This document shows positions 26,599-33,838 of a stretch of 64,000 bases of DNA, piece after piece; the stretch's first letter is position 1; every line of letters begins with the position of its first letter. Location: contig NZ_JAPWKF010000008.1 of assembly GCF_028283685.1 (NCBI RefSeq), forward strand, positions 434,001-498,000, written 5' to 3'. The notes beneath the pieces are model-generated. The model searched no databases, was not told the origin of the DNA, and was given only the letters and a program-made list of their open reading frames with translations. Source of the DNA: Edaphobacter sp. Its GTDB lineage: Bacteria > Acidobacteriota > Terriglobia > Terriglobales > Acidobacteriaceae. Both the position numbers and the translations under genes were made by a program.

Positions 26599-27390
26599 TT
26601 GATTGTCAATCAACCATTGCTGCCGGCAGAAAGTACGGAAGATATTCGAATGTATCTTCCTGTGAAGGAGTTGAGTCTCGAAGGGCGGGAAGGAGGCTTC
26701 GAGTACTACCTTATTCCCACACCGCGGGGTCTACGGCCTGACTCCTACGATCCTGCGCGAGCATTTCTGCAGGAACTGGTCACTTATTTCACGGCGCGCC
26801 TCGGCTGCGGTCATGAGAGCTTTATACAGATAGGGCAGGTACGGGATCAGGAAGTAACCCGTCTATTCGCCGACCATGCACGTGACTGGATTCCAGAAGC
26901 TGGCCTGGGTGTGTGGCCGCATCGCCCTGCGCCCCGCATGTGGAAGATGGAAGACATGGAAAATATAGAGTCAGCTTCGGGGACAGGGCCCATGCTGAAT
27001 TCAGTGTTCCGTGTGACGGCTCACGCAAATGCCAGGCTCGACGCGATGACCACCATGCTAGGTACTGGTTGCGGACTGCAGCTTGTGAGTCATGTTGAAA
27101 GCAGCGTTTTGCTCCGGGACTTGAAAGGGTTATTTCTGAGCTTTATTCAGGACCGTGTCTTTCGTATCTTTCCCTGGTACGTGCCACTAATTGAGAAGGC
27201 GACGCTTGCTGAATTGATGGAACCGTTTACTGCAAGTGTATTAAGCGGTATTTCGCTTTATATACGGGAGAGCCCGGAGGACGGCGGTATCCTGATCGTG
27301 TCGGCACAGCCCTTGGCAGAGATTTTTGCGCAATTCGGCTGCAAACAAATGGAACGTGAAATGAAACCCACATGGACCCTGGCGGAGTGA
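26599..27390 (+). CDS. Unknown T6SS-cluster protein B, related to protein A
   Basis: About 263 residues from a TTG at 26599, chosen because GGGAGGG lies 8 bases upstream and it follows the previous stop by 4 bases; ATG 26650 is an alternative. No family is recognised, and no signal peptide or obvious catalytic motif is seen. Near the C-terminus it has LYIRESPEDGGILIVSAQPL, aligning with the matching segment of protein A, so the pair shares a C-terminal module (x-ESPED-x-GI). The gene is coupled to the following membrane-protein gene by a GTGA overlap. A structural, adaptor or effector/immunity relation to VgrG is possible but unproven. Confidence 0.7.
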   Translation: MIVNQPLLPAESTEDIRMYLPVKELSLEGREGGFEYYLIPTPRGLRPDSYDPARAFLQELVTYFTARLGCGHESFIQIGQVRDQEVTRLFADHARDWIPEAGLGVWPHRPAPRMWKMEDMENIESASGTGPMLNSVFRVTAHANARLDAMTTMLGTGCGLQLVSHVESSVLLRDLKGLFLSFIQDRVFRIFPWYVPLIEKATLAELMEPFTASVLSGISLYIRESPEDGGILIVSAQPLAEIFAQFGCKQMEREMKPTWTLAE

Positions 27391-27911
27391 GCAAAGTGGC
27401 TGGATATCCAACTGACCTATACGTTGCATCACAAACTGCACATGAATTGGTTGTCGTCGCCCCTCCTTTCAATGCCCATTCTTTCGGATGGATTTGGATT
27501 GTTAGCCTTTTGTGTCTGGTGATAGGTTATGGTGTGATTTTTTCTTTATGGAAAAATGTGCCCCGGCCTATTCATCCCGCCCTTCGGTTAACCTGGCTTA
27601 TTCCTATTGTGATTGCGGTGCCGTTTTTGATATTAGGCGTGATCGGGCAAGTTAAGACGCAGATCACCCTTTCGGCGGATACAGGTATTTTGAGCGTGCA
27701 AAAGACCCTTCTATCCTTTCCCGTCAGCTCAAAAGAATATCCGTTTTCAGAGGTGCGTAGCATCAAAGTCGGTGTGGCGGACATCAGCCTGTTTCTCTAC
27801 GTGAGTCTTATCGATAAACCTGCCGAAGACCTAACAGGCGCAACCGATCAGACTGGCCATAGTGAAGTTGCTGATGCTATGAACGCATTCCTCATCGCAA
27901 ATCGACGATGA
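27387..27911 (+). CDS. Small membrane protein with a PH-like C-terminal domain
   Basis: About 174 residues from GTG 27387, which overlaps the preceding stop (GTGA); ATG 27372 is an alternative. Two membrane segments (IWIVSLLCLVIGYGVIFSLW and WLIPIVIAVPFLILGVIG) are followed by about 85 residues with a beta-rich pattern (ITLSADTGILSVQKTLLSFP, then EYPFSEVRSIKVG) typical of bacterial PH-like domains. It could be an immunity protein, a membrane anchor for the secretion machine, or unrelated. It converges on the ubiquitin-like operon with only 7 bases between stop codons. Confidence 0.7.
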   Translation: MSKVAGYPTDLYVASQTAHELVVVAPPFNAHSFGWIWIVSLLCLVIGYGVIFSLWKNVPRPIHPALRLTWLIPIVIAVPFLILGVIGQVKTQITLSADTGILSVQKTLLSFPVSSKEYPFSEVRSIKVGVADISLFLYVSLIDKPAEDLTGATDQTGHSEVADAMNAFLIANRR

Positions 27912-27918
27912 TTGCCGT

Positions 27919-28659
27919 TCAATCGCCGGATGCGAGGCGAAAGGCTAGTTCCTCGGGAAGCCCGGCCGCAAGTATTTTGTCCTGCACTGTGCGAATGTCG
28001 TACTCGACCCGGCAGAATTCGACGATCCTCATTGCCGAATCGTAGACGCAATATGCCGCGCGGGAGTTGCCATCGCGCGGCTGACCCACTGCGCCGGGAT
28101 TAAGCAGATATCTTCGGTCCGCAAGAATTGCCATCTGATCGGGAAGAGCGTGTAGGCGAGATACCTCAAGGCTGCGCCGGTATAGTTCGCTGACGAAGCC
28201 GCCCTGTACATGGGTGTGCCCGAAAAAAGTAAGCTGCTCGCTCGCACTGCGTAGGCCCGCTTCCGCCTCATGTTCATGGAACATGTAACGATCTTCATCA
28301 TCGGGGGCGCCATGCACGAGATCGAAATTTTCGACCAGCACAGGTCCTCGATCCAGGTTGCGTAGCCACTGCGTGTGGTCGTCGAGGAGTTGCTCTCTGG
28401 TCCAGCGCGAGGAGCACTGTGCTAGCAGGTTGAAGGAATCGAAGGCAGTGCTTCCGGAACAAGCCTTGTCGTGATTTCCTCGGATGACCACATCTGCATG
28501 TGTTCGCACCCAGGCCGCAACTTCATTTGGGTTGGGGCCATAACCCACAATATCGCCGAGGCAGAGTACGGCTTGGTAATGCCGGCTCGCGGCGTCTTCG
28601 AGGACGGCTGTTAACGCTTCCCAGTTAGCGTGAATATCACTCAGGATTAGAAATCGCAT
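27919..28659 (-). CDS. Calcineurin-like metallophosphoesterase
   Basis: 246 residues with the full set of metal motifs: SDIHAN (D-x-H) at the N-terminus, GDIVGYGPNP, RGNHDKA, VHGAPDDE, and FGHTHVQGGF. This is the YfcE/MJ0936-type phosphodiesterase subfamily of single-domain cytoplasmic enzymes. Its ATG at 28659 lies inside the E2 gene (13-base overlap), so it is translationally coupled and is the last gene of the E1-RING-Ubl-E2 operon. The substrate is unknown. It could act on a nucleotide intermediate, on an RNA or cyclic nucleotide, or on phosphoprotein; nothing in the sequence decides. Confidence 0.92.
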   Translation of the reverse strand: MRFLILSDIHANWEALTAVLEDAASRHYQAVLCLGDIVGYGPNPNEVAAWVRTHADVVIRGNHDKACSGSTAFDSFNLLAQCSSRWTREQLLDDHTQWLRNLDRGPVLVENFDLVHGAPDDEDRYMFHEHEAEAGLRSASEQLTFFGHTHVQGGFVSELYRRSLEVSRLHALPDQMAILADRRYLLNPGAVGQPRDGNSRAAYCVYDSAMRIVEFCRVEYDIRTVQDKILAAGLPEELAFRLASGD

Positions 28660-29207
28660 GCTAATTCTCTCGCAGTATCTGGGAGATCGAGTTCAGATGC
28701 GAGCCGTCGCCTGCTGCTGCGTGGCTGAGGCAGGGGAGGACGACACTCCAATGGAAGAAGCAACGGCATCATCGATAGCGTGGGAGATTCTTCGATTCCG
28801 AGCACAGCATCCTGCTGCATACGATGGACAGCATTCAGATTCGCGACTTTTCCTGCCATGATGGCACGAGTAATAAGAATGGCGTCCACGATTGTCTGAG
28901 CCGGGCGATAGTCTTGCCAGAGACAGACAAATCCTGTCGCAAGGTCGACGTTGACGTGAAAGATAGGCCGGGCAAAATAGCCCTCCAGCGGCAGGAGTGG
29001 ATAGTAGCGAGGATAGACGTAGCGAAGCATGTGCGCTGTTTCGATCTTTCGCTCCTGTCTTCCTCCAACCCAGGCCGGTGACTGTTGCATGTCGATTCGA
29101 AACTCATCTTCCGAGCGGGCGATTGCAGCGAACGTCATGGGGTTTGCCTCTGCGAGAGCCGCGAGCAGTTGCCACTCCGTGTCGATGCGACGATTGCGAA
29201 GATTCAT
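28647..29207 (-). CDS. E2-like ubiquitin-conjugating enzyme
   Basis: 186 residues with a UBC/RWD-like core. YPRYYPLLPLEGYF corresponds to the E2 strand region ending in the Pro-rich turn. FHVNVD (84-87) occupies the place of the HPN motif. TGFVCLWQDYRPAQTI places Cys95 exactly where the E2 catalytic Cys and following Leu/Trp occur. The helix IVDAILITRAIM follows, as in E2s. The last about 45 residues are Pro/Arg-rich and outside the fold. Ribosome site GAGGTG, which overlaps the end of the Ubl gene; 9 bases separate the two genes. It should accept Ubl from the E1 as a thioester. The family call is strong by motif; activity is inferred. Confidence 0.85.
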   Translation of the reverse strand: MNLRNRRIDTEWQLLAALAEANPMTFAAIARSEDEFRIDMQQSPAWVGGRQERKIETAHMLRYVYPRYYPLLPLEGYFARPIFHVNVDLATGFVCLWQDYRPAQTIVDAILITRAIMAGKVANLNAVHRMQQDAVLGIEESPTLSMMPLLLPLECRPPLPQPRSSRRRLASELDLPDTARELACDF

Positions 29208-29216
29208 TCCGGCACC

Positions 29217-29477
29217 TCACCCGTTGAGTACGATCGTCGACACGCGAAGGATATCGTTCCCGCGCACGCCTTGTTGTGGAAGTGGAATGGAAAAATCGAG
29301 CGACGCACCGTTCCAGACGACCTGAGGCTGCCCCTCGCCCTTCAGGTAGTCGCCGCGCTCTCTGAGTTCGAAGAGGATCTCATCAAGCGTGGCATCGAGC
29401 GTCTCCTGTTCGTCGATGTCGACATTGAACTTCTGTTCCGCTCGAACCGTATCAAAAAGCATCTGGTATTTAGGCAT
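29217..29477 (-). CDS. Ubiquitin-like modifier protein (beta-grasp, C-terminal Asn-Gly)
   Basis: 86 residues. ATG 29477 is chosen over the longer upstream frame because AGGGGAG precedes it and the upstream frame overlaps the RING gene. A beta-grasp pattern is visible: strand YQMLFDT, strand QKFNVDID, helix LDATLDEILFELRERG, then VVWNGASLDFSIPLPQQGV and NDILRVSTIVLNG, like ubiquitin's FAGKQL...STLHLVLRLRGG order. The protein ends in Leu-Asn-Gly, so the Gly carboxylate is already exposed without processing. Flanking E1, E2 and RING genes make it the modifier. It begins 8 bases inside the RING gene, so translation is coupled. Being short and diverged, the call relies partly on context. Confidence 0.8.
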   Translation of the reverse strand: MPKYQMLFDTVRAEQKFNVDIDEQETLDATLDEILFELRERGDYLKGEGQPQVVWNGASLDFSIPLPQQGVRGNDILRVSTIVLNG

Positions 29478-30252
29478 GGCGAACTCCCCTTTTGTCGGCG
29501 TTTCTGCGCGAATCTTCCTGCGCAAGGAATTTGCTTGAAGGTGGAGATGCGGGCATAGCGACTCCGTGTGCGCTTGCCTCATCTGGAAGATGCGGAAGTA
29601 TCCATCCGCACCGGCTGCACTGGCCGTTATTTTCGTCCCAGCATGGCCGGCACTGAGCATGCCCACACCCTACACAGGCCCACTGTGCCACACGCCCGTC
29701 CGCTGCTCGAAGGCAGAGAGTACATCGCCCGCCGCGCACCTGGGCGCCAAAGCGCTGCTGCCACCACGAGATATCGAGCGGAAACAATGGAATCTGATTT
29801 GCTTCGCAAAGGCAGCAGCGATCCCGTTCAAACTGCCAGCAGTTCTCGCAGGCGACCAGATGGCAACGTGGGCAGGAGAAAGAAAGGAGCCGGCGCAGAG
29901 GGGTGCGGCAGAGCTGACATCTTCTTCCGCGAACGCCATCGGCGAGCGCTGTGATACCGGTTGGAAGTGCCGCGAGCAATGGAGCTGTCCAGGCGAGATG
30001 CGGCGTCGCTACGTCTGATCCCGTCATCGCAAAGGTGACGCCCGACAGGCTGGCAACTGCCGCAACAGTCGGCAGCAGATACGTTTTTTCAATCTCGAGG
30101 GCCAGCACGCGTGTGCCGATTAGCACGAGGACTCCGGCGAGAAGCCCACCGGCCAGATCGCCGACGAGCCCCCATCGCGTGGGGACAAGCTGTGCTATCG
30201 CGGCAAGGATGCCAAGTGCCGCGAGCAAAACATAATGTCTCATCCGCGTCAT
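29470..30252 (-). CDS. Membrane protein with two RING finger motifs (E3 ligase candidate)
   Basis: 260 residues. ATG 30252 overlaps the E1 stop as ATGA, which fixes the start. The first about 105 residues hold three or four membrane segments. Two RING consensus motifs follow. The first is C112-x2-C115-x11-C127-x3-H131-x3-C135-x2-C138-x7-C146-x2-C149. The second is C177-x2-C180-x15-C196-x1-H198-x2-C201-x2-C204-x7-C212-x2-C215. Both fit the cross-brace C3HC4 spacing exactly. RING domains recruit E2-ubiquitin thioesters, so within an E1-Ubl-E2 operon this is a membrane-tethered E3 candidate. Zinc ribbons or other binuclear treble clefs are the alternative reading. Confidence 0.82.
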   Translation of the reverse strand: MTRMRHYVLLAALGILAAIAQLVPTRWGLVGDLAGGLLAGVLVLIGTRVLALEIEKTYLLPTVAAVASLSGVTFAMTGSDVATPHLAWTAPLLAALPTGITALADGVRGRRCQLCRTPLRRLLSFSCPRCHLVACENCWQFERDRCCLCEANQIPLFPLDISWWQQRFGAQVRGGRCTLCLRAADGRVAQWACVGCGHAQCRPCWDENNGQCSRCGWILPHLPDEASAHGVAMPASPPSSKFLAQEDSRRNADKRGVRHA

Positions 30253-31139
30253 CCGTGAGTTCCCGTTAGCTGCCCATGTCGGCTCTCTCGAATAATCAGT
30301 TCGCGGCTCCCACAGGCAGGGCAGGTTCCCCATCGCCGCATCCAGCCAATGCGCCGGTCAGGCGAAAATTGACTGCCGCACTGTCCGCACTCCGCGTGCG
30401 TACAGATCGGAAATAAAGTAGCTGGCGCTTCGACATGGAGAGGGCATTCCATGCTGCGGTGATGTTGGATGGTTCGCGAAACCGGCGCTCGATCGAGATC
30501 AAGATGTACAGAGAAAGATGCATCTGCATTTTTAATGGCCGAGGTAGCGAGTTCAACCTGGAGGCCAGCAACGATGGAGGCCATGGTCGGAGTGCTCGTC
30601 CATGTGTTTTCTGCATCAGATTCGCGCGCCCAGCAGGCATATACCTCTGACTCCCATTGGCTGAACAGCTCCGCCCGTCGTCTGCTGCTGAGCAGGCAGG
30701 CGAAGCAGCCTGCCGAGCGGGTGCCCGGGAACCACGACACTCTCCCTACGCGAGTGCTTGTCCCTCCCAGGCCAGCATCGCAGATTGGCAATTCATACTT
30801 CGTGGATAGAGCGGCTATCTCAGCACGGGCCAGGTCCGTATCGACGCAACTGAAGAGAATGTCTGCCTCTTGAAACCGCTTCGGCGCAATGTCGGCGATC
30901 TCTGCTGCTTCTCCCTCCCAGTGGGTTTGCGGAAACCAGTTGCGCAAGCGAGTGAGGCAACACGTGATCTTACTTTGACCGGCGACACCTTCGCGCAACA
31001 GCACAGACTTCGCGATGTTTTTTTCTTCGACGACATCGGCATCAGCCAGGAATACCGACTGACAACCCATAAGCCCTAGGTTCTTCACAACCTCGGAGCC
31101 CAATGCACCCACACCGGCAACCATAACTCGATGGAACAT
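30249..31139 (-). CDS. E1-like / ThiF-family adenylyltransferase with C-terminal zinc ribbon
   Basis: 296 residues. Rossmann ATP site G9-V-G-A-L-G14; D33-A-D-V-V-E38 followed by N41 as in ThiF/MoeB/E1; GQSK (54-57); SCVDTDLAR matching the D-x-x-x-R segment; Zn-type C145-x2-C148; and the helix phrase TPTMASIVAGLQVE equivalent to the crossover region. Cys169 lies in the crossover loop and is the best catalytic-Cys candidate. About 90 extra residues at the C-terminus end in a zinc ribbon (Cys at 246, 251, 254, 273, 276). It would adenylate the C-terminal Gly of the neighbouring Ubl and pass it to the E2. It heads the minus-strand operon. Confidence 0.9.
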   Translation of the reverse strand: MFHRVMVAGVGALGSEVVKNLGLMGCQSVFLADADVVEEKNIAKSVLLREGVAGQSKITCCLTRLRNWFPQTHWEGEAAEIADIAPKRFQEADILFSCVDTDLARAEIAALSTKYELPICDAGLGGTSTRVGRVSWFPGTRSAGCFACLLSSRRRAELFSQWESEVYACWARESDAENTWTSTPTMASIVAGLQVELATSAIKNADASFSVHLDLDRAPVSRTIQHHRSMECPLHVEAPATLFPICTHAECGQCGSQFSPDRRIGWMRRWGTCPACGSRELIIRESRHGQLTGTHG

Positions 31140-31423
31140 CAGGCACGCTCCAACAGGTGCCTCGACTATGAAAAGAGGCCCAAAACTTTTTCAGTATACA
31201 AAGCGTGAAGATGGAAGATTGGCTCTCTCTTAGCGGTTCGGGCGATAGATACGCCTGCAGAAAAGTATTCCAGAGGAATTGGACCGAAAACATAGGAATG
31301 GACACATCGCCTGTCTTGCAAATAGGGACAATCCACAAAGAGTGATGAACATTCGTTGCCTCACAACCGCATAGCCCGATAAAGAATGCCTCGCTGTGTT
31401 TTGTACGGAGTCCCCGCTTCCGC
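31140..31423. promoter_or_regulatory. Divergent promoter region between the E1 operon and the FHA/tss operon
   Basis: A 284-base spacer with no convincing gene. It must contain the promoter of the minus-strand Ubl operon and probably one for the FHA-VWA-tss operon. AT-rich patches occur near 31185-31205 and 31310-31330, but no consensus promoter was defined by eye. Confidence 0.4.
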
Positions 31424-32374
31424 ATGAACATCTTTCAAACGTTATATTTCATGTCGCTCGCAGGCGGTGTGGCCGGACTACTCGCATGGGCTTCGCAGGC
31501 GCTGCTGGTCTTGCTGATACCGGCAGGCGCTCCGGCGTGGCCGTCTGCAATGATCGCTGCTGCGTTGCTGGGCGGGTTTATTGGAGGCTTCACCGTAGCC
31601 TTCGATGAGAAGTGGGCGGGCAATCGTCTGCAGATTCGTTGGATCGCGGCCGGAGCTGCAATTGGCATCGTCGCGGGCATGTTGTCGGGAGCTCTGCACC
31701 TGCCGTTGCGCTCCGCGCTTCCTGGAGCTCTTGCTCTCGGCACTGTGCTGGGTTGGATGGTGAGTGGCGCTCTAATTGGAGCAGGGCTGGGAGCCCGCTG
31801 GATCTCAGTGAATCGTGCCCGTCTCGCACATGGAATGGTGGGAGGAATGTGTGGAGGCTTTCTGGGGGGAATTGTCTTTGGCACCATGAGCCAATGGCTT
31901 CCCGGCATATCCCAGGCATTCGCCTTCGTGCTGACCGGCGCAGGCATTAGCTTCGGCATTGCTTTTGCCCCCATCTTTCTCCGTGATGGAGTGCTTCGCT
32001 TCGTCAACAGCGGTGACCCGCGAGCTATCGGCAAGCTTGGCAAGAAAGAGTGGTCCATTCAAGAAGGAGATAGTTATGTGATCGGCAGCCAGAGCGCCGA
32101 TCTGTCGAAGACGACTTATGGCCGCGAAGTCGATATTTATCTTCCCGATGGCTCCGTCGCGCCTCGGCATGCCCGCATCTACAGCAAAGACGGCCGGTTC
32201 TATGTAACTCGCCACGCCGATGTGATGTCCGAGGGCGGCTTGCGCCGCTTCATTCTGAAGGTGCAGAATCGCTCGATTACGTCTTCCTGTGAGCTCCACG
32301 ATCAGACGCTGATTATCCTGGGACGCACGACCCTCATGTTTGCCGCAAAGAAGGCGGGAGGCGTGCGAGGATGA
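31424..32374 (+). CDS. Polytopic membrane protein with C-terminal FHA domain
   Basis: 316 residues. The N-terminal about 195 residues contain roughly six Gly/Ala-rich membrane helices. A cytoplasmic FHA-like domain follows: YVIGSQSADLSKTTYGREVD, then PDGSVAPRHARIYSKDGRFYV with the conserved Ser/Arg-His phosphothreonine-site residues, and ILGRTTLMF. FHA domains bind phosphothreonine, so the partner is probably a target of the giant kinase at 18-22.8 kb. Its stop overlaps the VWA gene (ATGA). In T6SS clusters FHA proteins act in the threonine phosphorylation pathway that controls firing; here the FHA is tethered to a membrane domain. Confidence 0.85.
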   Translation: MNIFQTLYFMSLAGGVAGLLAWASQALLVLLIPAGAPAWPSAMIAAALLGGFIGGFTVAFDEKWAGNRLQIRWIAAGAAIGIVAGMLSGALHLPLRSALPGALALGTVLGWMVSGALIGAGLGARWISVNRARLAHGMVGGMCGGFLGGIVFGTMSQWLPGISQAFAFVLTGAGISFGIAFAPIFLRDGVLRFVNSGDPRAIGKLGKKEWSIQEGDSYVIGSQSADLSKTTYGREVDIYLPDGSVAPRHARIYSKDGRFYVTRHADVMSEGGLRRFILKVQNRSITSSCELHDQTLIILGRTTLMFAAKKAGGVRG

Positions 32375-33825
32375 CAAAGTTTTTCCGTATCGCAGCGTTC
32401 GTCTTCGCGACTACAGGGTGGCTGCAGACCCTGGCACATGGGCAAACCGTCTCGCTGGACTTTCTTACCAAGCCAACCCTTGTCGAATGCGAGCCGGAGA
32501 GTGCGGAGCCGTGCTTCCGAATGAAATTCGATTTCGTTGATGCGGCGGGGAGGCCAGTGAATGTGCAACTTCCATCGGCAGAGGAGCTGGCATCGCACGT
32601 TGAAGTGCAGATCGATGGGCAGGCGGTGAAGCCGTTCTATGCGGCAGCTGCTGCTGGTAACGCAGATCAGGTAAGGCTGCCGCAGACCGCGCTCCTGCTC
32701 TTTGATGTGAGCGGCAGCATGCTCAAGAGCGATCTGGATGGGCAATCCCGTTTTGATGCCGCAAAGGGTGCGGCGGCGGAGTATCTGAGGAATTTTTCCG
32801 ATGGTCATGACCGCGTGGCTATCGTTCCGTTCGACAGCCATAACGTTGAGAGCACAATCTCTGCAGCACATTTTGTGAGCACACGTGCCGAGGCGCAGGC
32901 GGAACTGGACGCGTTACCCCGGCCAGCAGTTCGCAACAACACCGCACTTTACTCCGCTGTGCGCGCCGCTGTCGCGGTACTGCGACAGCAACATCATCCC
33001 GGTGATGAGCCACCGCATCTCCTCCTGCTGACAGACGGCGCCAACGATGTTCATCCGCAATCCGGAGACGACCAGGGGCTGCTTGCCGGTTCGGGTGGTC
33101 TTGGCACTGCGGCAGCAGCCGTGCAGCAGTCCGGCGTAGATGTTCTGCCCATAGGGCTCGGGAACAGGCAGTCGATCGATGAAATTGCCATGACGCGGCT
33201 GGGAACGCGGCCACCACTCATCACCTTCGACGTGAACGACCTCCGCAAGGCCTTTCAGCTTGTGCCGCTTTCACAGAATGGAAGCCTGACCGTTGCAGTA
33301 CAGGCTCCGGAGAGTCTTGGTTCCCGTACGCTGCTCGCAGGTCGAGTCGTTCACTTTCGTGCCAAGGTTACGCTCCCCGATGGATCAACTCAGATGGAGA
33401 ACAGGCAGGCGCTATGGGTCGCGCCGCCCGTCGCAACTCCATCGTTTGAAGGGGAAGCGACTGAGGCGGAACAGCGCGCCTTCCTGGGAGATGCACGTAT
33501 GGGCCGGGGTTCGCTCCTACTCTTCCTGCGTCCATTCTTTGTCTTCGCAGGCTTCGCGGTGCTGTTGGCGATTCTTTGGTTTGGGCTCCCACGCTTGTTG
33601 TGGCCCGAACGCTACGACCATCGCGTAGCGCGACCCGTGCGCCCTGAGTATTGGCCCGGCGCCGAATCTCCGTCGCACAAAGAAGGCCATCCTGGAATTC
33701 GGCAGGCGCCCCCGGGGTTTGAGGCGATGGCTCGTGGCGGCCGTGCGGCGATACGGAATCCCGAAGAGCACACGATCGTTCAGAGCATTACAGAGTTCGA
33801 TCCAAATAAAACGCGGTTGAGTTAA
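32371..33825 (+). CDS. VWA-domain membrane protein
   Basis: 484 residues. Signal peptide ending LAHGQT. A von Willebrand A domain carries the MIDAS D112-x-S-x-S116 in LLLFDVSGSMLKSD, with LLLLTDGANDVH and a Thr further on, so it is metal-binding competent. A beta-rich segment follows, then a membrane helix near residue 390 (LLLFLRPFFVFAGFAVLLAI), and a cytoplasmic tail of about 75 residues ending HTIVQSITEFDPNKTRLS. The tail is Thr-containing and follows an FHA gene, so it might be a phospho-target; this is speculative. It resembles the VWA proteins that Acidobacteriota carry near regulatory kinases. Confidence 0.85.
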   Translation: MTKFFRIAAFVFATTGWLQTLAHGQTVSLDFLTKPTLVECEPESAEPCFRMKFDFVDAAGRPVNVQLPSAEELASHVEVQIDGQAVKPFYAAAAAGNADQVRLPQTALLLFDVSGSMLKSDLDGQSRFDAAKGAAAEYLRNFSDGHDRVAIVPFDSHNVESTISAAHFVSTRAEAQAELDALPRPAVRNNTALYSAVRAAVAVLRQQHHPGDEPPHLLLLTDGANDVHPQSGDDQGLLAGSGGLGTAAAAVQQSGVDVLPIGLGNRQSIDEIAMTRLGTRPPLITFDVNDLRKAFQLVPLSQNGSLTVAVQAPESLGSRTLLAGRVVHFRAKVTLPDGSTQMENRQALWVAPPVATPSFEGEATEAEQRAFLGDARMGRGSLLLFLRPFFVFAGFAVLLAILWFGLPRLLWPERYDHRVARPVRPEYWPGAESPSHKEGHPGIRQAPPGFEAMARGGRAAIRNPEEHTIVQSITEFDPNKTRLS

Positions 33826-33838
33826 CGGAAGGAGTTCC

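Noticed and set aside
29478..29666. Longer Ubl frame starting at 29666
   Set aside because: The extension overlaps the RING gene's second cluster and tail; the AGGGGAG site supports ATG 29477.
31042..31431. 129-codon minus-strand frame in the E1/FHA divergent region
   Set aside because: Overlaps the E1 start in another frame and is Cys/Trp/Ser-rich with no motif.
24397..33825. JAMM/JAB deconjugase accompanying the Ubl operon
   Set aside because: No H-x-H...S-x-x-D signature was found in any neighbouring gene, so the locus was not called a Bil-type operon.
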